This document shows, piece after piece, positions 9,243 through 20,592 of a DNA stretch of 36,646 bases. Source of the stretch: Nocardioides sp. Iso805N. Its GTDB lineage: Bacteria; Actinomycetota; Actinomycetes; Propionibacteriales; Nocardioidaceae. Position 1 is the first letter of the stretch, and the number at the start of each line of letters is the position of its first letter. The notes beneath the pieces were generated by a model. It was not told where the DNA came from, made no database searches, and saw only the letters and a list, made by a program, of their open reading frames with translations. The position numbers and the translations under genes were made by a program. Location: the NCBI RefSeq assembly GCF_000364605.1, contig NZ_KB822575.1, forward strand, positions 11,581 to 48,226. The letters run 5' to 3'.

Positions 9243-10275
9243 GCCACTCCGCGGTGGCGTACTTCGTCCGCGCCAGCTCCTCGGCCTCGGCACGGGTCGC
9301 CTCGTCCAGCGCGACCCGCGTCAGGCCGTAGCTTCCCTCGAACTCCGCCAGCAGCGCCGCGACCACCGCCTCACGCGTCATGCCGGTCTGCGACCGGACC
9401 GGGTCGACCCGCTTGCCGGCGCTCTTGGTGCCCTTGTCCGACAGCTTCTCCCGGCCGATCCGCAGCACCTCGAGCATCTTGTCCGCGTCCATGTCGTAGG
9501 CCATCGTCGCGTGGTGGATCACGCCACCCTTGACCCGCTTCTGCGCCGAGCCGCCGATCTTTCCCTGCGGTGAGGAGATGTCGTTCAGGCCGGCGTAGAA
9601 CGCGTCCACTCCCAGCGTCTTGAAGCCGCGCAGCACCCAGGCGTCCAAGAATGCGTAGGACTCCTGGAAGCTCAGCCCCGCCACCAGCGTCTCGGGCACG
9701 TAGAGCGAGTAGGTGATCGTGTTGCCAGGCTCGACGAACATCGCACCCCCACCCGACGTCCGGCGTACGACGGTGACGTGGTGGCGCCGCGCGCCGTCCA
9801 GGTCGACCTCGTTGCGCACCGACTGGTAGGAGCCGATGATCACCGCGTTCGAGGCCCAGTCCCAGATCCGCAACGCCGGCCGGCGGCGACCCTCCGCGAC
9901 CTGGCGGCCGAGCACCTCGTCGAGGGCCATCTGGAGGTTCGGCTCCAACGGCCCGGTCTCGACCAGCTCGAAGTCGTGGTCGAACCAGGAGCTCGCCCGA
10001 CCCAGCGCGCGCAGCACCGTCAGCGCGATGTCGCGCGGTCCGAAACCGAGCATCACCGCACCCTCGCTCGCGGCCGTGAGCCGCCCGGCCAGCTCGTCCA
10101 GCGCGATGTCGACCGGCAGGTCCTGCAGCACCTCGGTCAGCGCGCCCAGCGCCTCGTCGGGCTCCAGGAAGAAGTCACCCGAGAGCACCACCTCACGCAG
10201 CCGCTCCCCCTCCACGACGCCGTCGATGACGACCAGCTTGCCGCCGGGGACCTTGAACTCGCCATGCACGCTCAC
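9226..10275 (-). CDS. lplA: Lipoate-protein ligase, domain-permuted type
   Basis: The enzyme would activate lipoate with ATP and attach it to lipoyl domains of 2-oxoacid dehydrogenases or GcvH. Residues about 1-92 (HGEFKVPGGKLVVIDGVV, LSGDFFLEPDEAL) match the accessory domain that is C-terminal in E. coli LplA. Residues about 100-349 are the catalytic domain, with RRTSGGGAMF (171-180) and GKIGGSAQKR (238-247), whose Lys239 is the likely lipoyl-adenylate-contacting lysine. The domain order is therefore reversed, as described for Streptomyces coelicolor LplA. The frame is open far upstream, but that part is antisense or out of frame to pcm. GTG 10275 or GTG 10269 begins just before the conserved HGEFK, and neither has a clear ribosome binding site. 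The gene lies downstream of pcm on the same strand. Confidence 0.9.
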   Translation of the reverse strand: MSVHGEFKVPGGKLVVIDGVVEGERLREVVLSGDFFLEPDEALGALTEVLQDLPVDIALDELAGRLTAASEGAVMLGFGPRDIALTVLRALGRASSWFDHDFELVETGPLEPNLQMALDEVLGRQVAEGRRRPALRIWDWASNAVIIGSYQSVRNEVDLDGARRHHVTVVRRTSGGGAMFVEPGNTITYSLYVPETLVAGLSFQESYAFLDAWVLRGFKTLGVDAFYAGLNDISSPQGKIGGSAQKRVKGGVIHHATMAYDMDADKMLEVLRIGREKLSDKGTKSAGKRVDPVRSQTGMTREAVVAALLAEFEGSYGLTRVALDEATRAEAEELARTKYATAEWLNRVP

Positions 10276-10340
10276 GCTGGTCTCAAGGCACTGCGGCGGG
10301 CGTTTATGCCCACCGCGGTCCCTGCCTATCCCGGTCCTGC

Positions 10341-10898
10341 TCAGCGCAGCGGCACGAACCGATAGGCGCCGTGTCGGCTGACGACGTCGTACCCGTGCTC
10401 GCGGACGACGAGCGTCATGGTGCCCTCGACCGGGATCACCAACCGCCCGGGGTCGCCGAGCTGGGCCAGCAGCGCGCGCGGCAGCTCGTGCGCGCCGGCG
10501 GAGACGAGGATCCGGTCGTACGGCGCCCGCGCGGGCACGCCGAGCTCGCCGGCGGTCGCCTGCTGGATCGTGGCCCAGTGCCAGCCCGTGGCGGCGAGGT
10601 TGGCGCCGCCCCACCGCACCAGGTCCGGCTCGAGCTCGACGCCGACCACCTCGCCGCCCGGCCCGGTCAGGTGAGCCAGCAGCGCGGTCGTCCAGCCGGA
10701 GCCGGCGCCGACGTCGAGCACCCGCTGACCCGGCGCCACGTCGAGCAGCCGGAGCATCGCTTCCACCGTCCGCGGCTGTGAGTTGGTCTGCCGGTGCCCG
10801 ATCGGCAGCGGCGCGTCCTCGGCGGCACGAGCTCGCTCCACGCGCGGCAGGAACCCCTCCCGCGGCGCCGCTGCGAATGCCGCCGACACCCGGTCCAT
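10341..10898 (-). CDS. pcm: Protein-L-isoaspartate O-methyltransferase
   Basis: This 185-residue SAM-dependent enzyme would repair isoaspartyl residues in aged proteins. It has the family's substrate-side motif (PLPIGHRQTNSQP, near residues 30-42), the SAM-binding loop VLDVGAGSGWTTALL (about 60-74), an acidic strand end GVELEPDLV, and the late RILVSAGAHELPRALLAQLGDPGRLVIPV motif of PCMT proteins. It is slightly short compared with the usual 200-215 residues because the N-terminus is compact. The ATG at 10898 has no strong ribosome binding site. The stop lies 65 nt before the lipoate ligase start, so the two may be cotranscribed. Confidence 0.93.
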   Translation of the reverse strand: MDRVSAAFAAAPREGFLPRVERARAAEDAPLPIGHRQTNSQPRTVEAMLRLLDVAPGQRVLDVGAGSGWTTALLAHLTGPGGEVVGVELEPDLVRWGGANLAATGWHWATIQQATAGELGVPARAPYDRILVSAGAHELPRALLAQLGDPGRLVIPVEGTMTLVVREHGYDVVSRHGAYRFVPLR

Positions 10899-10933
10899 GC
10901 CACCCGGTATCCCGCTGCGGCGCCGGTCCCACC

Positions 10934-12184
10934 TCAGAGGGACGCGGCCGGCTCCTGCTCCTGAGCGATCTCGTCACCCTCAGCCGCGACCTCGGCCGCA
11001 CGCACCGAGGGCTTGAGCAGCTGGATCAGCAGGGCCACGGCCGCCATCGCGATGACCAGCGCCGCGTAGCCCAGCACCACCTCCTTGAGCCCGAGGACCG
11101 GGGTGAGGAAGCCGGCGGCGAGCGCGGGCAGGCAGAAGGCGCAGTAGCAGACGACGTACACGCTGGAGAGCACGCCGGCACGGTCCCCCTCGGCGACCTC
11201 GGCGAGGATCAGCCGGAGCCCACCCTGGAAGCCGGCGCCGAAGCCGATGCCGCTCACGACGCTGGCGACGAAGAACAGCCACGGCGTGTCAGTGGCGACC
11301 GCCACGATCATCAGCGCCGGACCGATCACCAGCATGGTGCTGCCGCCGACCATCACGTGCACCGCATCGCGACGCTGGACGAGGATGCCGGTGATGGCGC
11401 CGACGCCGGTGACCGCCGCCATCGCCAGGCCCGCGGCAAGCGCCGCGTGGATGCCGAAGACCGTCGCCACCACGCTGGCGCCGAGACCGAGGTAGAGCCC
11501 GCCGAGCGCCCAGGCGGCCAGCAGGCAGCCGAGGACCGCCAGGAACACTCCTCGGACCTTCGGCGGCATCGTCATCGTCGGTCGCAGCGAGGCCACGGCT
11601 CCGGGACGTCGGACACGAGGGGTGGGCAGGAACCAGAGCACGACCAGGAGCACCAACGTCACGACCGCCAGCACGAAGTAGACGAGCCGTGACGGGTCGG
11701 GAGCGAACTCCACCAGCGCGCCGCCGAGCACCGCGCCCACGGCGAGGCCGAGGGGCCACAGCGAGCCGTTGAACGTCGCGGCGAGGCGGGCGTTACCCGG
11801 CGGCGCGAGGTCGAGCAGGGTCGCACCGAGGGATCCCACGACCAGCGACATCGCCAGGCCTTCCAGCACCCGCCCGATCCAGATCGCTGTCGGATCGCCG
11901 GCCGTGCCGAGCACGAGCAGGGCCGCCACCAGGATCGTGACAGCTGGAAGGATGACCGGACGACGGCCGACGTGGTCGGACAGCGAGCCGGCGGTGAGCA
12001 GACCGGCCAGGAGGCCGGCGACGTAGATCCCGAAGATCCCGGTCATCACGGCGGGCGAGAGCCCCCACTTGGCCTGGTAGAGGGGGTAGACCGGGGACGG
12101 GGCCGCCACCGCGGCGCTGAAGACCAGGATCGCGGCCGACGCCAACCAGAAGCCGAACCTGCGCGTTGCCTCGCTCACACACAT
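10934..12184 (-). CDS. MFS transporter (drug-efflux-like)
   Basis: The protein has 416 residues and about twelve hydrophobic helices. MFS motif A occurs in the loop between helices 2 and 3 (GSLSDHVGRRPVI, about residues 67-79), and an IWIGRVLEGLAMS segment (helix 4) follows. A charged tail of about 25 residues ends the protein. Layout and motif A fit proton-driven exporters of the DHA1 type, but substrate cannot be told. A GTG at codon 3 (12178) is an alternative start, since the ATG at 12184 has only a weak GAATGG ribosome binding site. The perfect palindrome at 12193-12206 sits 8 nt upstream of the ATG and between this gene and a divergent MarR gene. MarR control of an efflux pump is therefore the likely arrangement. 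Confidence 0.9.
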   Translation of the reverse strand: MCVSEATRRFGFWLASAAILVFSAAVAAPSPVYPLYQAKWGLSPAVMTGIFGIYVAGLLAGLLTAGSLSDHVGRRPVILPAVTILVAALLVLGTAGDPTAIWIGRVLEGLAMSLVVGSLGATLLDLAPPGNARLAATFNGSLWPLGLAVGAVLGGALVEFAPDPSRLVYFVLAVVTLVLLVVLWFLPTPRVRRPGAVASLRPTMTMPPKVRGVFLAVLGCLLAAWALGGLYLGLGASVVATVFGIHAALAAGLAMAAVTGVGAITGILVQRRDAVHVMVGGSTMLVIGPALMIVAVATDTPWLFFVASVVSGIGFGAGFQGGLRLILAEVAEGDRAGVLSSVYVVCYCAFCLPALAAGFLTPVLGLKEVVLGYAALVIAMAAVALLIQLLKPSVRAAEVAAEGDEIAQEQEPAASL

Positions 12185-12192
12185 CCCATTCT

Positions 12193-12206
12193 GTTCGTAT
12201 ACGAAC
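12193..12206. promoter_or_regulatory. Perfect 14-bp palindrome, probable MarR operator
   Basis: GTTCGTATACGAAC is a perfect inverted repeat in the 111-nt gap between the divergent MFS and MarR genes. Its length and its TTCGTATACGAA core are typical of sites bound by winged-helix MarR dimers. Binding there would block initiation or translation of the MFS gene and could also repress marR. Confidence 0.72.
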
Positions 12207-12295
12207 TAATCTTCGTCCAGGATAGGCCTTGCATCGCGATTCCCCACCATGGGCCGATTCGTTGACGATGGGCGCGGACGAAGGGAGGACCGACG

Positions 12296-12703
12296 ATGTT
12301 CGCTGACAAGCATTTCCACCTGATGCGGGTCGTCATGCACGAGTACACCGCCCGCTGGAACGCCGTCACGCCGGGGCTGACCAAGCCGCAGTACGCCGTG
12401 CTGGCCGCTCTGGCCCAGCAACCCGGGCTGACCCAGAGCGCGCTCGCGGAGGCGGCCGGGATGACGAAGACCGCCCTCGCCGAGCTGCTCGTCCGGCTGG
12501 AGGAGCGTGGCGTGGTCGAGCGCCGGATCTCTCCCCACGACACCCGCTGCCGGCTCGTCTCGCTCACCACGACCGGGGCCGACCTCCTGGCCACCGCCCG
12601 GCCGCTGTGCGAGCAGCTCGACGCGGAGTTCCTCGCCCCGCTCGACGCCGCCGAGCGGGCGACCCTGCTCGACCTGCTGCAGCGCCTCCGCGCCCAGGTC
12701 TAG
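12296..12703 (+). CDS. MarR-family transcriptional regulator
   Basis: This 135-residue protein has the MarR layout: a helical N-terminus (HLMRVVMHEYTARW), a winged helix-turn-helix at about residues 37-95 (LTQSALAEAAGMTKTALAELL, then LEERGVVERRISPHDTRCRLVSLT with the DxR wing), and a C-terminal dimerisation helix. The ribosome binding site GGGAGGA lies 6-7 nt upstream of the ATG. It is divergent from the MFS gene across the 14-bp palindrome, so it probably represses the pump and itself until a ligand, perhaps a pump substrate, releases it. The ligand is unknown. Confidence 0.93.
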   Translation: MFADKHFHLMRVVMHEYTARWNAVTPGLTKPQYAVLAALAQQPGLTQSALAEAAGMTKTALAELLVRLEERGVVERRISPHDTRCRLVSLTTTGADLLATARPLCEQLDAEFLAPLDAAERATLLDLLQRLRAQV

Positions 12704-12779
12704 CGTCAGCAGGGGCCGGCGGCGACCTCGCCCACCGGTTCTACTCCGTCAGCGGGCGCCCGCGCGCCATGCTTGCGCC

Positions 12780-13286
12780 GTGAGCTCCTCTCCGACACTT
12801 CGCGAGCCGTCCCGACGGGTCTCCCCGAAGGCTCCGGCGTACTGGCGTGCTCGGATCGCCGCCGCGGGCGTCGCGCTGTGGTGCGCGGCGATCGTCGTCG
12901 CCGTGCTTGCCGCACGGACGCACGGCTGGTGGACGCCGTTGCTGTGGCTTGCGGCGGCGCTCCTGCTCCTCGTGCCGATCCCGTGGCTGCTCGTGGTGCC
13001 GCGCCTGCGGTACCGGATCCACCGCTGGGAGATCACCGACATCGCTGTCCACGTCCGCTACGGCTGGCTGGACCTGACCGACGAGATCGTGCCGCTCTCC
13101 CGCGTCCAGACGGTCGACTCCACCCAGGGCCCGCTGATGCGCCTGTTCGGCCTGCGGACCGTCACGGTCCGGACCGCCTCCAGCGCCGGGCACGTCGAGA
13201 TCGCCTGTCTGCCCGACGACCTCGCCCAGCAGGTCGTCGCGCAGCTGGTCACCATCGCCGGGGCGACGCCGGAGGACGCCACGTGA
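12780..13286 (+). CDS. Bacterial-PH-domain membrane protein (YdbS-like)
   Basis: This 168-residue protein has two adjacent membrane helices (about residues 24-70) followed by one bacterial pleckstrin-homology domain (bPH_2, formerly DUF304), with the typical WEITDIAVHVRYGWLDLTDEIVPLSRVQTVDSTQGPLMRLFGL stretch split over about 85-125. The family is known as small membrane partners of YdbT-type proteins. In Bacillus YdbST relatives have been linked to resistance to other strains' antimicrobial peptides. The GTG at 12780 is chosen because the protein then begins with a short polar tail. No ribosome binding site is obvious. The stop overlaps the next start (GTGA), coupling the pair. Confidence 0.85.
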   Translation: MSSSPTLREPSRRVSPKAPAYWRARIAAAGVALWCAAIVVAVLAARTHGWWTPLLWLAAALLLLVPIPWLLVVPRLRYRIHRWEITDIAVHVRYGWLDLTDEIVPLSRVQTVDSTQGPLMRLFGLRTVTVRTASSAGHVEIACLPDDLAQQVVAQLVTIAGATPEDAT

Positions 13287-14842
13287 GCGAGGAGTGGCAG
13301 CGCCTCGACGCACGCACGCTGATCACCCATCCCGTGGCGAGCGCTGCCCAGACACTGCTGTCGGCAGCCGTCGCGATCGTCGTGATCGGCCGCAACTCAG
13401 GGCTGAGCGGCGCGGTGCTCATCGGCGCGTTCTTCGTGATCGCTCCGGGGGTGCTGCGCTGGGCCACCACGTCCTATCGCGTCACGGCCACGCACCTCGA
13501 GGTACGCCGCGGCCTGCTCAGCCGCTCGACCCTGACCGCGCGGCTGGACCGGGTCCGCACCATCGACACCCAGGCCTCGCCGGTGCACCGGATGCTCGGC
13601 GTCGCCAGGCTGTCCATCGGCACCGGTGTCGACGAGAGCGCGATCGAGCTCGACGCGGTCAGTGCGGAGGTCGCCGAGCAGCTGCGTCGCGCGCTGCTGC
13701 ACCACCCTGACGCGCCCGAGGCACGGCCCGCACCCGGCACGCCCGGCGCCACCGCCGCAACCGCCGCAACCGGCGCCACCGGCGGTGCGGCCGACGTTGC
13801 GGCCGTCATCGACGACCCCGGGCCCACCAGCCGCGAGATCGCGCGGCTGAGCTGGTCGTGGATCCGGTACGCACCGCTGAACCTCGGCCAGCTGGTCGTC
13901 GCGCTGACGGCCGCCGGTGCGCTGCTCGGCAAGCTGCACGACGAGATCACCTCGCAGGAGGTGACCCGCGCCTGGCACTGGTTCGGCGGCGAGGACCTGC
14001 CCGTGCTCCTCCTCGAGGGCCTCGCTGTCGGCCTGGTCGCGTGGGTGGTGCTGTCCTGCGTGTTCTACGCGCTGCGCTGGGCCGGCCTGCGCATCACTCG
14101 CGAGCACGGCAGGAAGGGCACCGTGCTGCGACTGGTGCACGGCGCGTTGACCCAGCAGAGCACCACCCTGGAGGAGGCGAAGATCCGCGGGGTCGTCATC
14201 CGCCGCCGGACCCTGGTCGGCCTGGCCGGCGGCGCGGAGCTCGGCGTACTCGCCACCGGGCTCGGCTCCGAGGAGGCCCGGCTGCTGCCGCCTGCGCCCG
14301 GGCAGACGGTGCGGGCGGTCGCGGTCGAGGTGATCGGCGAGTACGCCGCGGTGCACGCGCCGATCACACCGCACGGCCCGGCCGCGCGACGGCGCTGCTA
14401 CTGGCGCCGGCTTCGTCCGGCCCTCGCCCTCGTCGCCCTCGGCGTGCTCGCCACCTGGGCTGCCGACACCCAGGCACCCGACGGCTGGGGCGACGTGGAC
14501 ATCTCGTGGTGGTGGCCGGTGGCACTCCTGGTCGTCGCCCTGGCCCTGGCGCTACCGCTCGCCGAGCTGCACTACCGTCGCCTGGGCCACGCGCTCACCG
14601 AGGGCTGCCTGGTCAGCACCTCCGGCGGGGTCTCGGCTGTCCGGACCGCGCTGGCGACCGACGGCATCATCGGGTGGCGGATCCACCGGTCCTTCTGGGA
14701 TCGCCGCCTCGGCCTGGCGCAGCTCGTCGCGACCACCGCTGCCGGCCCCGAGCAGGTGACGATCGCGAACGTCCCGTTCGAGAAGGCCGTCGACGTCGCC
14801 GTCGCCGCCACCCCGGCGATGCTCGCGGACTTCACCGCCTGA
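13283..14842 (+). CDS. Multi-bPH-domain membrane protein (YdbT-like)
   Basis: This 519-residue protein has paired membrane helices at about residues 18-55, 200-265 and 375-430. Each pair is followed by a bacterial PH (bPH_2) domain: YRVTATHLEVRRGLLSRSTLTARLDRVRTID (about 72-102), a central copy near RKGTVLRLVHGALTQQSTTLEEAKIRGV, and a third near TEGCLVSTSGGVSAVRTALATDGIIGW. Three helix-pair plus PH units is the YdbT architecture. An Ala/Thr/Gly/Pro-rich linker at about residues 145-180 separates units one and two. GGAGG lies 8 nt before the GTG start. It forms a two-gene unit with the upstream YdbS-like protein, and the products probably assemble in the membrane. The biochemical role is not established. 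Confidence 0.85.
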   Translation: MSEEWQRLDARTLITHPVASAAQTLLSAAVAIVVIGRNSGLSGAVLIGAFFVIAPGVLRWATTSYRVTATHLEVRRGLLSRSTLTARLDRVRTIDTQASPVHRMLGVARLSIGTGVDESAIELDAVSAEVAEQLRRALLHHPDAPEARPAPGTPGATAATAATGATGGAADVAAVIDDPGPTSREIARLSWSWIRYAPLNLGQLVVALTAAGALLGKLHDEITSQEVTRAWHWFGGEDLPVLLLEGLAVGLVAWVVLSCVFYALRWAGLRITREHGRKGTVLRLVHGALTQQSTTLEEAKIRGVVIRRRTLVGLAGGAELGVLATGLGSEEARLLPPAPGQTVRAVAVEVIGEYAAVHAPITPHGPAARRRCYWRRLRPALALVALGVLATWAADTQAPDGWGDVDISWWWPVALLVVALALALPLAELHYRRLGHALTEGCLVSTSGGVSAVRTALATDGIIGWRIHRSFWDRRLGLAQLVATTAAGPEQVTIANVPFEKAVDVAVAATPAMLADFTA

Positions 14843-14844
14843 CG

Positions 14845-14876
14845 CTGCCGATCAGGCGCGCGCGGCGCGCGGGCAG
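14845..14876. terminator. GC-rich hairpin between convergent genes
   Basis: CTGCC (14845-14849) can pair with GGCAG (14872-14876), and between them a CGCGCGC-G-GCGCGCG core is self-complementary. It lies in the 55-nt gap between the convergent PH gene and the small membrane-protein gene. There is no U-tract, so it is only a possible terminator. Confidence 0.3.
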
Positions 14877-14897
14877 GATCGCTGCGCCCCCTCGACC

Positions 14898-15155
14898 TCA
14901 CCGGGAGCTCGACCGCGCCAGCCTCAGCTCCCAGACCCCGACCACCGCGTTGGGGACGGCGCAGAGCAGGAAGGCGGCCGCCCAGGCGTAGGTCTTCGCG
15001 CTGCTGCCACCGAGGGTGACCGTGAGCGCACCGCAGACGGTCAGGGCGGCGGCGCCCCCGATCCGCGCGCATCCGAGGCCGCGCAGGTGGTCGAGCTCCC
15101 AGCGCGGGATGAGGCGACGTACGCCGGTGCGCAGCGCCGCGGAGTGCTCGCTCAT
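14898..15155 (-). CDS. Small two-helix membrane protein, unknown function
   Basis: The protein has 85 residues. A basic, polar N-terminus (about 30 residues) precedes two predicted membrane helices, GGAAALTVCGALTVTL (about 33-48) and YAWAAAFLLCAVPNAVVGVWEL (about 56-77), and a short basic tail. I do not recognise a family. The ATG is supported by an AGGAGGAG ribosome binding site 7-8 nt upstream. The frame is open further upstream, but that part overlaps the flippase-like gene antisense-free and has no good start. It is 64 nt downstream of the kinase-like/flippase gene on the same strand and may be the last gene of that unit. Confidence 0.65.
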   Translation of the reverse strand: MSEHSAALRTGVRRLIPRWELDHLRGLGCARIGGAAALTVCGALTVTLGGSSAKTYAWAAAFLLCAVPNAVVGVWELRLARSSSR

Positions 15156-15219
15156 GGGAGTGCTCCTCCTCTCTCCTCCAGTCTGTCTCGGCGAGCAGCC
15201 GCAGGCCAGAGCAGGTGCC

Positions 15220-17531
15220 TCAGAGGTAGTCCTCCCGACGCAGCCAGCGCAGCGAGTAGGAGCCGACCACCGGCGGCAGGTACGACGTCGCGATCCGCTG
15301 GGTGACGGCGATCGCGAACGCAGGCGCGGACGGCACCCCCACCAGGCCGAGCGTGGCGGCGATCGCTGCCTCGCCGACACCGACGTTGCTCGGCACCGGG
15401 ATCACGCTGGCGATGAGCCCGGACGTGGCGGTCACCGCCACCGCCTGGGCATAGGAGATCCCCGGATGGATCGCCTCGACCATGCAGAGCATCGCCACGG
15501 CGGTGACCGCAAGCGAGGCGAGGTTGCTGCCCAGCAGCAGCGCGGTCCGGGCCGGGCTGGTCGTAACGACGCCGAGCGCTTCGCGCAGCTGGTGCAGCGC
15601 CTTGATGGAGGACCGGCGCAGCTTGGGGACGGCGACCACGACCGCCGCGGAGACGACCGCGGCGACGGCCAGCAACACCAGCAGCCGGACCAGGTTGTCG
15701 GTCTCCAGGGTCACCGAGGAGAGCAGGTTGTCGTCGACCAGCAGGAAGACGAGCGTCACCACCACGTTGACGACCGAGCCGGCGGCCGAGTCCAGGGCGG
15801 TGGCCGTGATGCCGGCCGCCGGTCTCTCCCCGAACTTCGTCACGAACGTGGCGGTGAGGGCCGCGCGGCCAGCCGTGGCGGACACGGCGAGCCCGACGAG
15901 CTTGATCGCGTACTGGAGGTGGACGAGTGGGACCAGCGGCAGCCGGGTGCGGACCGCGGACATGGTGGTCACCGCGTCGCACACCGACGTCCCCTGCGCA
16001 ATCAGGAACCCGATCACGATCCACGCCCAGGTCGCGTTCTTCCAGGACTGCCACACCAGGTTCCAGTCCAGTTGCACCAGCGCCGTCAGCAGTGCGTACG
16101 CCGCGATCAGCATGATCGTGATGCGCAGCAGGTCCTGCCACGCGATCCGCACGATCGGCGCCGGGGGTGCGGGCGGGACGCCGGCCCGTTCGCCGATGAG
16201 CCGGCGCAGGTCGTCGAGCACCGTTGAGGGACGCCGTACGCCGGCCCGCAGGCTGCGGGGCAGTGCGGCGCGCTGGAGATAGGGCTGCGCGTCGGCGAGG
16301 GCAGCCGGTCCGAGGGCGGCGACCGCGGACTCCACCGCGCGGTCCGGCCCGACCCGGAGCGCCAGGCTCGTCACCAGGGTCGCCACGTCCTGCTGGAGCC
16401 GGGCGGGCGGCGCTGCCACGGAGCCGTCGCCGAGGTCGAGCAGGAGGACCGAGCCGTCGGCGTACGCGAGGTGCTCCAGGGTCAGGTGGCCGTGGGAGAG
16501 CCCCGCGTGGTGCAGGAGGCCGACGTTGTGCCAGGTCTGCCGGAGCGACGCATCGGTGAGCGGAACCTCCGCAGCATCGCCGCCGACCGCGGCTGGTGGG
16601 GCGAGCACCAGCAACGCATCGCCGCCGGCCTCGGCCGCCGCGACGACGGGCGCGACCGGGACGCCGGCCTGCTCGGCGAGCAGGGTCAGCAGTGCCTCAT
16701 GCTCGACCAGCTGCAGCCGGGTGGCGCCGGGGATCACCTGGTCGCGGTAGACGACCGTTCGCCACCACCGGGACACCCGGTAGGCGTCGACGGCGTCGCG
16801 GCCGTAGACCTTCACGAGCAGCGGAGCTCCGCGGGCTGCGGTGGCCTCCACGACGCGGGCGCCGATCGGCTGCTGCTCGGCGAAGCGGAGATCGTGCGCC
16901 TCCACGCCCAGCGTCTGCAGCGAGGCCGCGATGTCCGCCAGGTCGGGCTGGCCGCCCGGCGAGCCGGCCACCAGCAGTCCGAGACCGGCGCCCCCGAACC
17001 CCCAGCCCACGGCGCTGAGCACGAGGGCCGGCTCGCCCGTCCCCGCGGTCCAGGCGGCCGCGGCGAGCAACCCGATGAGGGTGGCGTCGTAGCGCCGCAG
17101 CGGCTCCACCATCCAGGCGCGCAGCACGAAGAGGGCGGCGGTCAGCGCGGCCAGCGGCACGACTCGCTCGTGTCCCCCGACGACCAGCGACGTGACCGCC
17201 CCGCCGGCCGCCGCCAAGGGCACCGCGACCAGGAGGGTCAGGGACAACGGCGCGTGCCGCCACCGCGACGCGACAGCCACGAGGACGATGCCGACGACGT
17301 ACGCCGCGGCGAGCAGGTAGACCGCTCGCCCGGCTGTGACCGTCCAGCCCGGGAGCGAGGTCGCGAGCCGGGCGGCGGCGTCCTGGACCGGGCCGTTGTC
17401 GTGGGCCATCCGGGTGCCGATCCCGCCCCCCAGGATGCCTGAGACCGCGGCGGCGACGTCCAGCGGTCGCCGGGCCCGCGGACTCTCGGGATCGACGAGC
17501 CATCGGACGAGCGGACGGCGGCCTTCGGTGC

Positions 17532-17535
<4 letters not shown>
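15220..17535 (-). CDS. Degenerate kinase-like domain fused to LPG-synthase/flippase-type membrane domain
   Basis: This 771-residue protein has three parts. Residues about 25-190 hold several membrane helices. Residues about 200-450 resemble a protein-kinase fold: LLVKVYG (Lys242), a helix-C-like HEALLTLL (Glu280 region), HGHLTLEHL (348-356) where kinases have HGDLxxxNI, and LLLDLGD (365-370) as a DFG equivalent. Residues about 465-765 are the UPF0104/LPG_synthase_TM module shared by MprF flippase domains and AglD-type proteins, with the VIPVPSNVGVGEAAIAATLGLVG signature near the end. His replaces both the catalytic-loop Asp and Asn, so an inactive pseudokinase or lipid-ligand-binding fold is likely. 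The GTG start overlaps the upstream stop by 4 nt, coupling it to the phosphatase-like gene. Confidence 0.82.
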
Positions 17536-19709
<2,174 letters not shown>

Positions 19710-19802
19710 GGCACCCCTCCTCACCGCACTCGGCCTGCGGAGCCCCGGGGTCGATCATGCCGAGGGCGACAGACCGTTCCCTCGCCTGAACAGGGTGAAC
19801 GG

Positions 19803-20561
19803 CTAGGGCACGAACCGCTCGCCGGGCTCGAGGACGACGGCCTCGGCTCCGCGGCCCACCATCGCCGCGGCGAAGCGCTCGCCCGGCGTGACGAACATGT
19901 GCTGATGCGTACGCCGCGCCACCACGGCGAGCCCGCGCGGGAAGAACGTCCCCCAGTGCACCGGCACCGCCCAGTGGGCGCCGACGTCCCCGACCAGGTC
20001 GGCCGCCTGATCGGGGTCCAGGTGCTCGTCGCCGAGCGAGTGCCCCCAGCCGCCGACCGGCACCAGCGCGAGGTCGACCGGGCCGACGGCCCGGAGGTCC
20101 ACCTCCGTGCCGGTGTCACCGGGGTACCAGAAGGAGCGGTCCCCGGAGGTGACCCGGAAGCCCAGGGCCGGGCCGCGGTAGCGGGACCACGGCAGCCGCC
20201 GCCCGTCGTGATGTGCCGGCAGCACCGTCACGTGCACGCCGGCGACGTCGAGCTCATCACCCGGCTGCACGGGCCGGACGTCGTGGCGCCCGCGCAACAG
20301 CCGTTCACCTCCGCGCGGCAGCAGCACCGGTACGTCGGGGGCGACGCGGGCCAGCGAGGGCAGGTGGCAGTGGTCGTGGTGCAGGTGCGAGACCAGCACC
20401 ACGTCGGCGTCGACGGCGCTGTCGTGCGGCGCCACCGCGTAGCGCCGGAGGTGGAAGAGGTGGTTGGTCAGCAGCGGGTCGATCGCGACCCGGCGACCGG
20501 CGATCTCCACCGTCGTCGAGGCGTGCCCCCACCAGGTGACGGCGAGCGGGTCGGTGCCCAT
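19803..20561 (-). CDS. Metallo-beta-lactamase-fold hydrolase (UlaG-like)
   Basis: This 252-residue protein has the MBL-fold metal site HLHHDH (residues 59-64), preceded by TWWGHASTTVEIAGRRVAIDPLL, which is the opening of UlaG/RomA-like lactonase and phosphodiesterase relatives. Later metal ligands are in VLPAHHDG, WYPGDTG and VPVHWGTF. It would be cytoplasmic. UlaG-like MBL proteins include N-acylphosphatidylethanolamine phospholipase relatives, but substrate cannot be assigned. GGAG directly abuts the ATG at 20561, too close for a normal ribosome binding site, so expression may depend on coupling to the VOC gene 31 nt upstream. It may continue into the phosphatase-like gene 93 nt downstream. 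Confidence 0.88.
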   Translation of the reverse strand: MGTDPLAVTWWGHASTTVEIAGRRVAIDPLLTNHLFHLRRYAVAPHDSAVDADVVLVSHLHHDHCHLPSLARVAPDVPVLLPRGGERLLRGRHDVRPVQPGDELDVAGVHVTVLPAHHDGRRLPWSRYRGPALGFRVTSGDRSFWYPGDTGTEVDLRAVGPVDLALVPVGGWGHSLGDEHLDPDQAADLVGDVGAHWAVPVHWGTFFPRGLAVVARRTHQHMFVTPGERFAAAMVGRGAEAVVLEPGERFVP

Positions 20562-20592
20562 CTCCGGAGTCTGGCAGTGCGGGGAGACATGC

